Positions 1 to 5,842 of a DNA stretch of 13,784 nucleotides are shown piece after piece. Both the position numbers and the translations under genes were made by a program. The stretch is taken from assembly GCA_964537075.1 (NCBI GenBank), contig CAZIBB010000023.1, positions 1 through 13,784 of the forward strand. The letters are read 5' to 3'. Positions within the stretch are counted from its first letter, which is position 1; each line of letters starts with the position of its first letter. This stretch comes from CAYTED01 sp964537075. Lineage in GTDB: Bacteria > Patescibacteriota > Minisyncoccia > Moranbacterales > UBA1568. The notes below the pieces were generated by a model that was not told the DNA's origin, did no database searches, and was given only the letters and a program-made list of their open reading frames with translations.

Positions 1-21
1 TGAACATGAAACAAAAAACCT

Positions 22-49
22 GGATCCCGGGTCAAGCCCGGGATGACAA
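22..49. repeat. Palindromic intergenic repeat at left edge
   Basis: An 8-bp perfect stem (ATCCCGGG at 24-31, CCCGGGAT at 37-44) around a 5-nt loop TCAAG lies within the context CTGGAT...ATGACA. Elements of this form (CTGGAT + palindrome + ATGACA) are, from general knowledge, dispersed intergenic repeats in many bacteria. No T-tract follows on either strand, so it is not a standard terminator. Its position at the window edge fits an assembly break at a repeat. Confidence 0.6.
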
Positions 50-113
50 TCAGAGAGTTTAATGCCAGTTCGCTAACAAAAATAGAGTACCTGAAAAATG
101 GATTTTAATCAAG

Positions 114-152
114 AAAAAACCGCTTGGTCCGAGATTATACGGAATCAAGCGG
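114..152 (-). terminator. Intrinsic terminator overlapping the end of the HD gene
   Basis: On the minus strand CCGCTTG (152-146) pairs perfectly with CAAGCGG (126-120). An inner CCG/CGG pairing lies inside, and a run of six T (119-114) follows. The TGA stop of the HD gene (147-145) lies inside the 5' arm, so the coding end and terminator overlap. Confidence 0.8.
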
Positions 153-786
153 AAGAAAAAAACGCTCTGATATTGGCGATTTTGGTCGCGATGGAGAGTT
201 CGTGATACATGATGTTCCGATCTTTCGCCCAGTCGATGTAAAAATCGGTGGTCTCCGTGATCTTTCGGAGCTGTTTTTCGAGCGGGCAATGGTAGAGTGT
301 GAGATTGTTATGAGTGCGATCGGCAATCTTCACTCTCGCAACTTCGTGTTCCGCTCTGTCGAAGGATCCATGATATGCGAAGTCCCGATCGAATTCCGAT
401 GTGAAGTATGCGACTGAAATTTTCGTCAAATGCAGTACCCATCGCGCGAGTACCACATTATAATCGCGACTTATCAGCAGATACGTCCATTTCTCCGGAA
501 AGTGTTCGATCGCATCATGAAAGAGAGCAGCGAGGATTTCATTCAGATCCCTACTTTTCAGATGGACGATGACGACGACAGCTACGGCATGGATATGAGT
601 CATATATGTTTTGCCGCTTTCACGTTTCACGTCTCTGAAGTCCCGTTCTATCTCCTCATAGGCGCGTATGAATGTGAGGTAAGCAGGACTTGTAGGTTTG
701 AATACCTTTGTTCGCATATACTTAAACAAGGCGCGTTTCGTTCGATATCGCCAGAGCGCCCACAGGAGCGCCATGAATTTCAACAT
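145..786 (-). CDS. Stand-alone HD-domain protein, SpoT/MESH1-like
   Basis: 213 aa. Motifs match the (p)ppGpp-hydrolase HD domain of RelA/SpoT and MESH1: TH at 63-64 followed by an AVAV stretch (metal His), FHDAIEH at 89-95 (HD plus E94), and KIADRTHN at 153-160 (second metal Asp D156 and N160). No synthetase, TGS or ACT domain follows, so it resembles a small alarmone hydrolase in architecture. In SpoT the HD is followed by an E-D pair needed for hydrolysis; here the second position is His (H95), so the activity may differ or be lost. The N-terminal ~25 residues are hydrophobic and basic (LLWALWRYRTKR), possibly membrane-associating. The start at 786 is supported by AAAGGAG about 10 nt upstream. 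It lies 128 bp after ftsX on the same strand, where a peptidoglycan hydrolase or coiled-coil partner is often encoded. The HD fold is sure; the alarmone substrate is inferred. Confidence 0.8.
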   Translation of the reverse strand: MLKFMALLWALWRYRTKRALFKYMRTKVFKPTSPAYLTFIRAYEEIERDFRDVKRESGKTYMTHIHAVAVVVIVHLKSRDLNEILAALFHDAIEHFPEKWTYLLISRDYNVVLARWVLHLTKISVAYFTSEFDRDFAYHGSFDRAEHEVARVKIADRTHNNLTLYHCPLEKQLRKITETTDFYIDWAKDRNIMYHELSIATKIANIRAFFSSA

Positions 787-914
787 GATAGCAACTCCTT
801 TTTTGATGGATGGGAAGGAACGAGAATGGAAAGAATACCAAAAAGCAGCTATTTCGTCAAGCCTCTTGTTCTGTCAATCTACCAGTATATCTGAGACAGG
901 CTCTGAAAAGTTTT

Positions 915-1832
915 CTATATCTTCAGTGTGTCGCGGATGGCGACTTCGGACGAGACGACGCCGATCGCAATACCGGATCCGAGGAGTCCGGCAATGATAG
1001 GAAGGAGATGTGCCGTATAAAAAGTAATGACGGTTCCTTCAAGGAATAACTCTGTCGTATATGGCGCGAGGAATCTAAAGGAGATGAAGAGAGCCACCAT
1101 GGTGATGATTGCGGCGATAACCCCATAGAGCACTCCTTGAAATATGACGGGCATACGGACATAAAGGTTCGATGCGCCGACGAGACGCATGATCTCAAAT
1201 TCCTGATGATTGGAACGTATGGTGATGAGGATGGCGTAAAAGGTGATGATGAAGGCAATGACGATGAGAATGCTGCTTATGGAGATACCGACAAGATCGA
1301 TGGTCCGCGAAGCTGACGAGAGACGATCGATAATCTTCTTGTTTCGTTCATAGTTGATGCGATTGATATCGCTTTGGTATGTCGAATTTTTGAGTTGGTT
1401 CGCGATGAGTGCGTAATCGTCCAGATTCTTGGCGCGGATGACTAAAGTTGGCAAAAGCGGATTTTCTCCGATAGTGTCCACGGCGCGTCTGATGATGTCA
1501 TCATTTCCGTTTCTCGCCAATAATTCGTTGAGGGCATCATCCTTCGAGACATATTGGACGGAGGAAATTTCCTTGTATTTTTCAAGCTCTTGCCTGATTT
1601 CCTGAATACGGGTTTCCGATGTTTCGGTATTGAAAGAAACGGCGATACTGAGACTCTCTTTCTTGAGTGTGAGGGCGGAGTTCATTGAAATTGCGGCGAT
1701 AATAGAAAAGGCTCCGACGAAAAGCGAGAGCGAGAGGATAGCGATCGCCGAGAACGTCAGCCAGCCGTTCCGAGTGAAATATCGGATGCCTTCTTTCCAG
1801 GTGCGCCATAATTTAAGGGAAACTTGTTTCAT
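915..1832 (-). CDS. ftsX: Cell division ABC transporter permease FtsX
   Basis: 305 aa with FtsX topology: a cytoplasmic N-terminus, TM1 at about 24-48, a large extracytoplasmic loop at 50-175, then TM2 (~179-205), TM3 (~228-253) and TM4 (~274-297). The FtsX/MacB-like signature EIMRLVGAS is at 213-221 after TM2, and the loop holds the NPLLP segment (124-128) typical of the family. With FtsE it forms a type VII ABC complex that transmits ATP hydrolysis to periplasmic or cell-wall hydrolases at the division site. It begins 11 nt after the ftsE stop and is surely co-transcribed with it. No EnvC/PcsB/CwlO-type partner is visible in the window; the next gene is an HD-domain protein. The SD before ATG 1832 is weak. 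Ends with TAG. Confidence 0.95.
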   Translation of the reverse strand: MKQVSLKLWRTWKEGIRYFTRNGWLTFSAIAILSLSLFVGAFSIIAAISMNSALTLKKESLSIAVSFNTETSETRIQEIRQELEKYKEISSVQYVSKDDALNELLARNGNDDIIRRAVDTIGENPLLPTLVIRAKNLDDYALIANQLKNSTYQSDINRINYERNKKIIDRLSSASRTIDLVGISISSILIVIAFIITFYAILITIRSNHQEFEIMRLVGASNLYVRMPVIFQGVLYGVIAAIITMVALFISFRFLAPYTTELFLEGTVITFYTAHLLPIIAGLLGSGIAIGVVSSEVAIRDTLKI

Positions 1833-1843
1833 AGGATTTCTGT

Positions 1844-2599
1844 TTAATTGATTTTGTGTCGTGTCAGGTGATATATCCCTTTGTCCTCATCGCGAACGAT
1901 CCTTCCATTGTCGAGGGTGATGACCCTGCGCCCGAGAGAATCGACGACCGTCTTATTGTGTGTGGCGAGAATCACGGTCGTTCCGTAGGAATTGATTTCA
2001 AGAAGCAGCTGAGTGATATCTTCGGCCGAGAGCGGATCGAGATTGCCTGTCGGTTCGTCGGCGATGAGTATTTTTGGCCGGATGATGAGGGCGCGGGCGA
2101 TCGATACTCGCTGCTGTTCGCCGCCAGAGAGTTCATGTGGAAAACGGTGCCCCTTGTCGGCAAGTCCGACGATATCGAGGATATGCGGTACGGATTCTGC
2201 GATTTCGAGAGAAGGACATCCGTCTACCTCGAGGGCATATGCCACATTTTCGTAGACGGTTTTCCGTGGAAAGAGTTTGAAGTCCTGAAAAATGGTTCCG
2301 ATGTTCCGACGATAATATGGAAGGTGCTTTCGTTTGATATCATGAAGGGATCGTCCATCGAAATAAATGGTACCCTCGCTCGGTTCTTCTTCGGCATAGA
2401 TAAGTTTGAGTATGGTTGATTTTCCTGCACCGCTCGGGCCGACAATGGAAAGGAATTCCCCCGGAGTGATCGAAAAATCAGCGTGTTCGAGAATGGTCTG
2501 CGCGCCGAACGACTTCGATACGTCTTCGAATCGGATGATGGCGCTGTGTATGAGCAAAGCGTCTTTACTTGTCTCCTCCAGAGTCGTTTCTTTTATCAT
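1844..2599 (-). CDS. ftsE: Cell division ATP-binding protein FtsE
   Basis: 251 aa from ATG 2599. ABC ATPase motifs are complete: Walker A GPSGAGKST at 54-62, Q-loop Q105 in GTIFQDFKLF, signature LSGGEQQR at 157-164, Walker B ILIADEPTGNLD at 177-188 and switch His at 214 (ATHN). The LFPRKTVYENVAYAL stretch is typical of FtsE. It couples ATP hydrolysis to FtsX. The core normally starts near the IIRFEDVSK motif (residues 21-29), so this protein has about 20 extra N-terminal residues. An open frame continues upstream to 2674 but would overlap prfB, so 2599 (20 nt after the prfB stop) is chosen. A downstream TTG near residue 15 is an alternative. The SD is poor (AAAAGAAAAAGT), suggesting coupling to prfB. 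The prfB-ftsE-ftsX order is conserved in many bacteria. Confidence 0.95.
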   Translation of the reverse strand: MIKETTLEETSKDALLIHSAIIRFEDVSKSFGAQTILEHADFSITPGEFLSIVGPSGAGKSTILKLIYAEEEPSEGTIYFDGRSLHDIKRKHLPYYRRNIGTIFQDFKLFPRKTVYENVAYALEVDGCPSLEIAESVPHILDIVGLADKGHRFPHELSGGEQQRVSIARALIIRPKILIADEPTGNLDPLSAEDITQLLLEINSYGTTVILATHNKTVVDSLGRRVITLDNGRIVRDEDKGIYHLTRHKIN

Positions 2600-2618
2600 A
2601 CTTTTTCTTTTGATTTTT

Positions 2619-3723
2619 TTAGCACTTTTCCATTGTACAGAGGTATTGTAACTCGCTTTTGATAAAGGTATCAAGCTCCCCGTTCAGAACGGCTTCAGGA
2701 TCGCTTGTTTCCACCTCGGTCCGATGATCCTTCACCATCTTATAAGGGTGGAGAACGTATGAACGGATTTGACTGCCGAAATCAACCTGTCGCTGTTCGC
2801 CCTTGAGCGTCGTTTTCTCCGCCAGCTTTTTCGCTTCTTCCCTTTCATAGAGTTTCGATCGGAGCATTTTCATCGCTTCCGTTTTGTTCTGGAGTTGGGA
2901 ACGCTCGCTCTGACACGCGACGACGATCCCGCTTTCGAGATGTGTGAGGCGCACCGCACTTTCCGTCTTGTTGACGTTCTGCCCCCCTGCCCCCTGCGAT
3001 CGATAGGTATCGACACGCAAATCCTCGGGTCTGATGATGATCGTCGTATCGGTATCTTCGATGACCGGGAGGACTTCGACGGATGCGAAGGATGTCTGTC
3101 TGAGGTTGTTCGCATTGAAGGGAGAGAGTCTCACAAGCCGATGCACGCCGGCCTCGCCACGCAGGTATCCGTATGCATACCGCCCCGCGATCTCGATGGT
3201 GGCATTTTTTATCCCTGCCTCGTTTCCTTGGGCTGAGTCGAGCACTTTAGCGGCATATCCCGCGCGCTCAGCGTAGCGGAGATACATACGCAGGAGCATG
3301 GCAGCCCAATCCTGCGCCTCGGTGCCTCCTGCGCCCGGACGGATGGAGAGGAGGGCATTATTCTCATCGTATTTCCCTCCGAGCAAGGTCTGAAATTCCC
3401 AGTCCCCCGCTTCTTTGGCAAAAATGAAGTATTGATTCTCAATCTCCTTTTCTTCTTCGCTATCGGGGTCAAGCGTCATGAGTTCGCTGAGGTCTTTGCT
3501 TCCCTGAAGGAGTTTCTGAAAACGATTCCGCTCGCTTTTGAGCGTTTCCAATTCTTTGAGGATTTTCGATGCGTACTCGGGGTTATTCCAGATGTCTGGT
3601 TTTTCCGATTCGATGGTGAGTTCATTGATGCGCGCTTCTTTTTTTGGCAAGTCAAAGATAGTCCTGCAAGCGCAGGAGTTTATCATTCAGCTCGATAATG
3701 CGACCATTGAGTTCATCATTCAT
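2619..3723 (-). CDS. prfB: Peptide chain release factor 2, with programmed +1 frameshift
   Basis: RF2 reads UAA and UGA and releases the peptide at the ribosome. The gene starts at ATG 3723 and reads 23 codons to an in-frame TGA (3654-3652) in the context TAT CTT TGA C. Shifting +1 at CTT-T continues with GAC TTG CCA into 344 further codons, giving 367 aa in total, close to the usual RF2 length. Key motifs in shifted numbering: GAGGTEAQDW near 130-138, the RF2-specific tripeptide SPF at 200-202, and GGQ at 246-248. The SPF (not P-x-T) tripeptide distinguishes it from RF1. An AGGA-like element (GCAGGAC) just before TAT can serve as the internal SD of the frameshift signal. The frame open from 3686 lacks a sensible N-terminus and is only the post-shift part. 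It is followed 20 nt later by ftsE. Low free RF2 should favour the shift, the known autoregulation. Confidence 0.95.
3652..3668 (-). promoter_or_regulatory. prfB +1 frameshift signal
   Basis: The minus strand reads GCAGGAC TAT CTT TGA C. CTT TGA C is the canonical RF2 recoding heptamer: peptidyl-tRNA-Leu on CTT slips to TTT when UGA decoding is slow. The purine-rich CAGGA lies about 4-5 nt before CTT, comparable to the stimulatory SD of E. coli, though weaker than AGGGGG. Both flanking frames encode RF2-like sequence, so the stop is not a sequencing error. Confidence 0.93.
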
Positions 3724-3729
3724 AGTTTC

Positions 3730-3738
3730 AGTATAGCA
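3730..3738 (-). promoter_or_regulatory. Extended -10 promoter of prfB, predicted leaderless
   Basis: The minus strand reads TGC TATACT (extended -10) and then GAAACT ATG. With the -10 hexamer ending at -7, the predicted +1 is at or within one base of the A of the prfB start codon (3723). No good -35 is visible at 16-18 nt, in keeping with an extended -10, and there is no SD before ATG. A leaderless prfB-ftsEX mRNA is therefore likely. Confidence 0.6.
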
Positions 3739-3755
3739 CGATACTTTTGCTTGGA

Positions 3756-3784
3756 TTGATTTTTTTTCTTGAATGACGTAGAAT
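3756..3784 (+). promoter_or_regulatory. Promoter of tRNA-Thr
   Basis: TTGATT (3756-3761) and TAGAAT (3779-3784) are separated by exactly 17 bp. The predicted start is near 3791, nine bases before the mature tRNA 5' end. It is divergent from and adjacent to the prfB promoter. Confidence 0.7.
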
Positions 3785-3799
3785 CCCATTTGTGCAATA

Positions 3800-3872
3800 G
3801 CCATCTTAGCTCAGTTGGTAGAGCGGCGCACTCGTAACGCGCAGGTCCGCGGTTCAATCCCGCGAGATGGCT
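3800..3872 (+). tRNA. tRNA-Thr (anticodon CGT)
   Basis: 73 nt with a full cloverleaf. The acceptor stem GCCATCT/AGATGGC is perfect. The D arm is GCTC-AGTTGGTA-GAGC. The anticodon loop CTCGTAA has CGT at 3833-3835, reading ACG (Thr). The variable loop is AGGTC and the T arm is CGCGG-TTCAATC-CCGCG. The base pair closing the anticodon loop is an A-C mismatch (3830/3838). The 3' CCA is not encoded (CAC follows), so it must be added post-transcriptionally. It has its own promoter upstream and a terminator downstream. Confidence 0.95.
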
Positions 3873-3889
3873 CACAATCTATATTTCTG

Positions 3890-3916
3890 AAAAAACTCCG
3901 AAAAAGGAGTTTTTTT
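3890..3916. terminator. Bidirectional intrinsic terminator after tRNA-Thr
   Basis: AAAAAACTCC (3890-3899) pairs with GGAGTTTTTT (3906-3915) around a short A-rich loop, leaving a T-run on either strand. It ends the tRNA transcript on the plus strand and can end the dsbA-like transcript on the minus strand. Confidence 0.8.
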
Positions 3917-3923
3917 GATGTAG

Positions 3924-3963
3924 AACAGCGGACGCACCGCTCCAAAAGCGGAGCGACCGTTAT
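3924..3963 (-). repeat. Imperfect palindrome after the DsbA-like gene
   Basis: Just after the stop at 3965, the minus strand carries a GC-rich imperfect palindrome. Its core is CGCTCC with GGAGCG, and AGAAC/GTTCT-like outer bases sit at each side. The copy motifs GCGGA-CGCACCG and GCGGAGCGACCG recur on both arms. It precedes the T-rich terminator at 3890-3916 and may be part of the 3' end structure of this transcript. Confidence 0.45.
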
Positions 3964-3964
3964 T

Positions 3965-4987
3965 CTACCGCTCAAGTTTTTTGTCGATGATGGATTTCAA
4001 TTCATCATAGCTCACGGCGCCATTGATAAATTGGTCATTGAGAAATGTCCCCGGGGTTCCGGAGATACCGAAATTTGCAGCCTCCTCGCTGTCCGATTTT
4101 ATTTTCTCGCTGTATTTCTTCGTATCGAGGCAGACATTGAATTTCCTGCTGTCGATACCGAGTATCCGCGCATAGTCCTTAAACTTTATCGTACCGGATG
4201 TTTTGCTCCACTCGTCTTGTTTGGCGAAAAGCATATCGCTATAGATCGGAAATTTCCCCGCTTCATTGGCACATTCGGCCGCGAGTGCCGCATTTTCAGC
4301 TTGCGGATGGAATGAAAGCGGGAGGTGCTTGTAGACGAAGCGGATATCGTCCGGATATTCTTTCAGTATTTTTTGGATGGCGCTATGAAACAATTTGGAA
4401 TAGGGGCACTGAAAATCAGAATACTCTATGACCGTGATCGGCGCCGTGGCCGAACCGAGAACGATATCCTCGTCCGTCACTCCGGGAAGCCTGAGAAATT
4501 TCCCCGGGGTTTCACCGATTTTGGTCATATCGAGTAGGTACCGATTTCCCGTTTCGGTGAAGAGGGTGGTGGCCTGTCCGTAGAAAATTGTTTCCTGAAT
4601 AGGATCCGAAAAGAGAAATGCCGGAAGTGCGGTAATCTGATGATCGGCGACGAGCCGCTGCCCTTCCTCGGAGGAATATTCGACTGTATGTGCGATGGTC
4701 GTCGGTACGACACGCCGTATCCAGGTAAGAGCCTGATTCGGATCGCAGTCGGCACAGGAGGAATCGGTCAGTACCGTCAGTCCCACTTTCGGATCGGCAT
4801 AGGCGACCCATGTCTTATTTCCGATTTCGAGGACATCGTTATCGTCTACGGTGTGCCTGGAAAATCCCGATCCCGTGATGAGCTGGACGACATCAATAAA
4901 GAGACTGCCGACGATGAGTCCGGCGAGGATGACGCAGAGCGATATGAGGTTCTGTATTTTCTTCTTTTCTTCAAAGAGAGCGATCAT
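3965..4987 (-). CDS. Membrane-anchored two-domain thioredoxin/DsbA-like protein
   Basis: 340 aa with a short basic cytoplasmic N-terminus and one TM segment at about 14-38; the rest is extracytoplasmic. Domain 1 (~66-130) is thioredoxin-like, with SSCADCD giving a CxxC at C78/C81 and a candidate cis-Pro at P122 (ALPAF). Domain 2 (~170-336) is a DsbA_4/BdbD-type domain. Its active site is DFQCPYS at 191-197, so the second Cys of CPYC is Ser; the cis-Pro segment GISGTPGT is at 307-314. C239 (AAECANEAG) and C286 (FNVCLD) are at the positions of the accessory disulfide in this family. Its role should be disulfide formation or exchange in surface proteins. The lost resolving Cys suggests a mixed-disulfide or isomerase-type role, or dependence on the domain-1 CxxC. 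No SD is seen; TCTAAT about 15 nt upstream may be a local -10. A small membrane-protein gene lies 53 bp upstream. Confidence 0.88.
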   Translation of the reverse strand: MIALFEEKKKIQNLISLCVILAGLIVGSLFIDVVQLITGSGFSRHTVDDNDVLEIGNKTWVAYADPKVGLTVLTDSSCADCDPNQALTWIRRVVPTTIAHTVEYSSEEGQRLVADHQITALPAFLFSDPIQETIFYGQATTLFTETGNRYLLDMTKIGETPGKFLRLPGVTDEDIVLGSATAPITVIEYSDFQCPYSKLFHSAIQKILKEYPDDIRFVYKHLPLSFHPQAENAALAAECANEAGKFPIYSDMLFAKQDEWSKTSGTIKFKDYARILGIDSRKFNVCLDTKKYSEKIKSDSEEAANFGISGTPGTFLNDQFINGAVSYDELKSIIDKKLER

Positions 4988-5040
4988 AGCTTTTCAGAGT
5001 GGATTAGATTTGAAGTCGTGCGATATATCCATCACATGCA

Positions 5041-5349
5041 TCATTGCGAGCAGGATTCTTCCGAAGCATTCTCTCTTCCGAGCGATGAGCCTCCCTTTGA
5101 AAGTATCTCCTGTTCGACTCCGTTGAAATCGATCCTGTTTTCCGGCGTCTCTACGGTGTAATCATCGTAGCCGATAGTGATCGATCTGGTCGCGATTTCT
5201 TTCAGGGCGACACCGAGAATACAGCTGATACAAAAAATCAATGCGAGCTCAATGCGTCGAATTTTTGGCTCGGTAATACCCTTTTTCCATTCGGAGAAAG
5301 AAAAAAAGGAAGGCAAAACGAACCTCCCTTTCTCTGATGTCGGTTCCAT
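5041..5349 (-). CDS. Small single-pass membrane protein, unknown function
   Basis: 102 aa, not recognised. A basic N-terminal region (1-32) precedes one hydrophobic segment at about 33-50 (ELALIFCISCILGVALKE). A polar, acidic tail of ~50 residues follows, ending Cys-Ser-Gln with C100. The topology is probably N-in/C-out by the positive-inside rule. It precedes the DsbA-like gene by 53 bp on the same strand, so it could share a transcript and be a substrate or partner, but nothing in the sequence proves that. The SD is absent or poor. It is kept as real because the opposite frames are less protein-like and the operon spacing fits. Confidence 0.6.
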   Translation of the reverse strand: MEPTSEKGRFVLPSFFSFSEWKKGITEPKIRRIELALIFCISCILGVALKEIATRSITIGYDDYTVETPENRIDFNGVEQEILSKGGSSLGRENASEESCSQ

Positions 5350-5373
5350 AGTAGCCCAAAGTTAGCACTTTGC

Positions 5374-5403
5374 ATTCGAAAAAGCAAGCCGCAAAGCCTC
5401 GCT
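5374..5403 (-). terminator. Probable intrinsic terminator after the ferredoxin gene
   Basis: Immediately after the TGA stop the minus strand reads GCGAGGC-TTTGC-GGCTTGC and then five T. The stem has one G-G mismatch and one G-T pair, so it is moderate. Confidence 0.5.
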
Positions 5404-5711
5404 CAGAGTGATTCCAGAAAATCGTCGAGTTCGTCGATCGACCGCGTGCCGATGGCATCTTTTTTGACCGACGGATTGTTTATCTCGTTTCTGACCCGTC
5501 GTGCGGCGTTATCCGGTTTGACGAAATGCAGGACGTGGCCATCGACGGCGACATTGGGTCCCTGTTTGCAGAAGCGGAAGCAGTCGCCGGTCTTTTCGAT
5601 CTCGCAGTCGGCGACATTCCCCGCGACGAGCGCCTCATAGACTTTTTCGGAGCCATTGCGACAGCAATTCACATTGATACAGACCTTGATATGATGTTTT
5701 TTTGATTCCAT
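5403..5711 (-). CDS. Thioredoxin-like [2Fe-2S] ferredoxin
   Basis: 102 aa. The fold signature is that of (2Fe-2S) thioredoxin-like ferredoxins, related to the NuoE C-terminal half and Aquifex-type Fd. An N-terminal strand leads into CINVNC (C11, C16, with an extra C17), followed by a helix (EKVYEALVAG). The second pair GDCFRFCKQGPN carries C44-x3-C48, and VAVDGHVLHFVKPDNAARRV completes the fold. It should bind one [2Fe-2S] cluster and act as a one-electron carrier. It stands alone, without NuoE/NuoF partners in the window, so the redox partner is unknown. A C-terminal extension of ~20 residues (82-102) is acidic. No SD precedes ATG 5711. It follows apbE on the same strand, separated by a 131-bp spacer that contains a large inverted repeat. 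Confidence 0.85.
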   Translation of the reverse strand: MESKKHHIKVCINVNCCRNGSEKVYEALVAGNVADCEIEKTGDCFRFCKQGPNVAVDGHVLHFVKPDNAARRVRNEINNPSVKKDAIGTRSIDELDDFLESL

Positions 5712-5748
5712 AGGGATATTGTTTTCAGTAGTTGCATCGCTTACACAA

Positions 5749-5833
5749 ACAGCGGTGAAACCCCTGTTCGGATTACGCAGACGTTATTTTCTTTATTGCA
5801 GCTTTTATTTTTATACAGGGGTTTCACCGCTGT
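5749..5833. repeat. Perfect 19-bp inverted repeat flanking 47 bp
   Basis: The left arm ACAGCGGTGAAACCCCTGT (5749-5767) and its exact reverse complement (5815-5833) enclose an AT-rich 47-nt spacer. Pairing stops abruptly at both ends. No T-run follows directly on either strand. No clear target-site duplication flanks it (left TTACACAA, right ATTTTCGA). It fills the gap between apbE (stop at 5843) and the ferredoxin gene. It could be a mini-insertion with terminal inverted repeats, or an mRNA hairpin acting as processing site, stabiliser or attenuator. Confidence 0.9.
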
Positions 5834-5842
5834 ATTTTCGAT

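Noticed and set aside
2619..3686. prfB as an uninterrupted gene starting at 3686
   Set aside because: The residues before the frameshift point in this frame (MINSCACRTIF) are not RF2-like, whereas ATG 3723 plus the CTT TGA C shift gives the normal N-terminus and length.
5403..5711. NuoE subunit of a hydrogenase or complex I
   Set aside because: Only the C-terminal ferredoxin-type half is present, and no NuoF/HydB partner is nearby.
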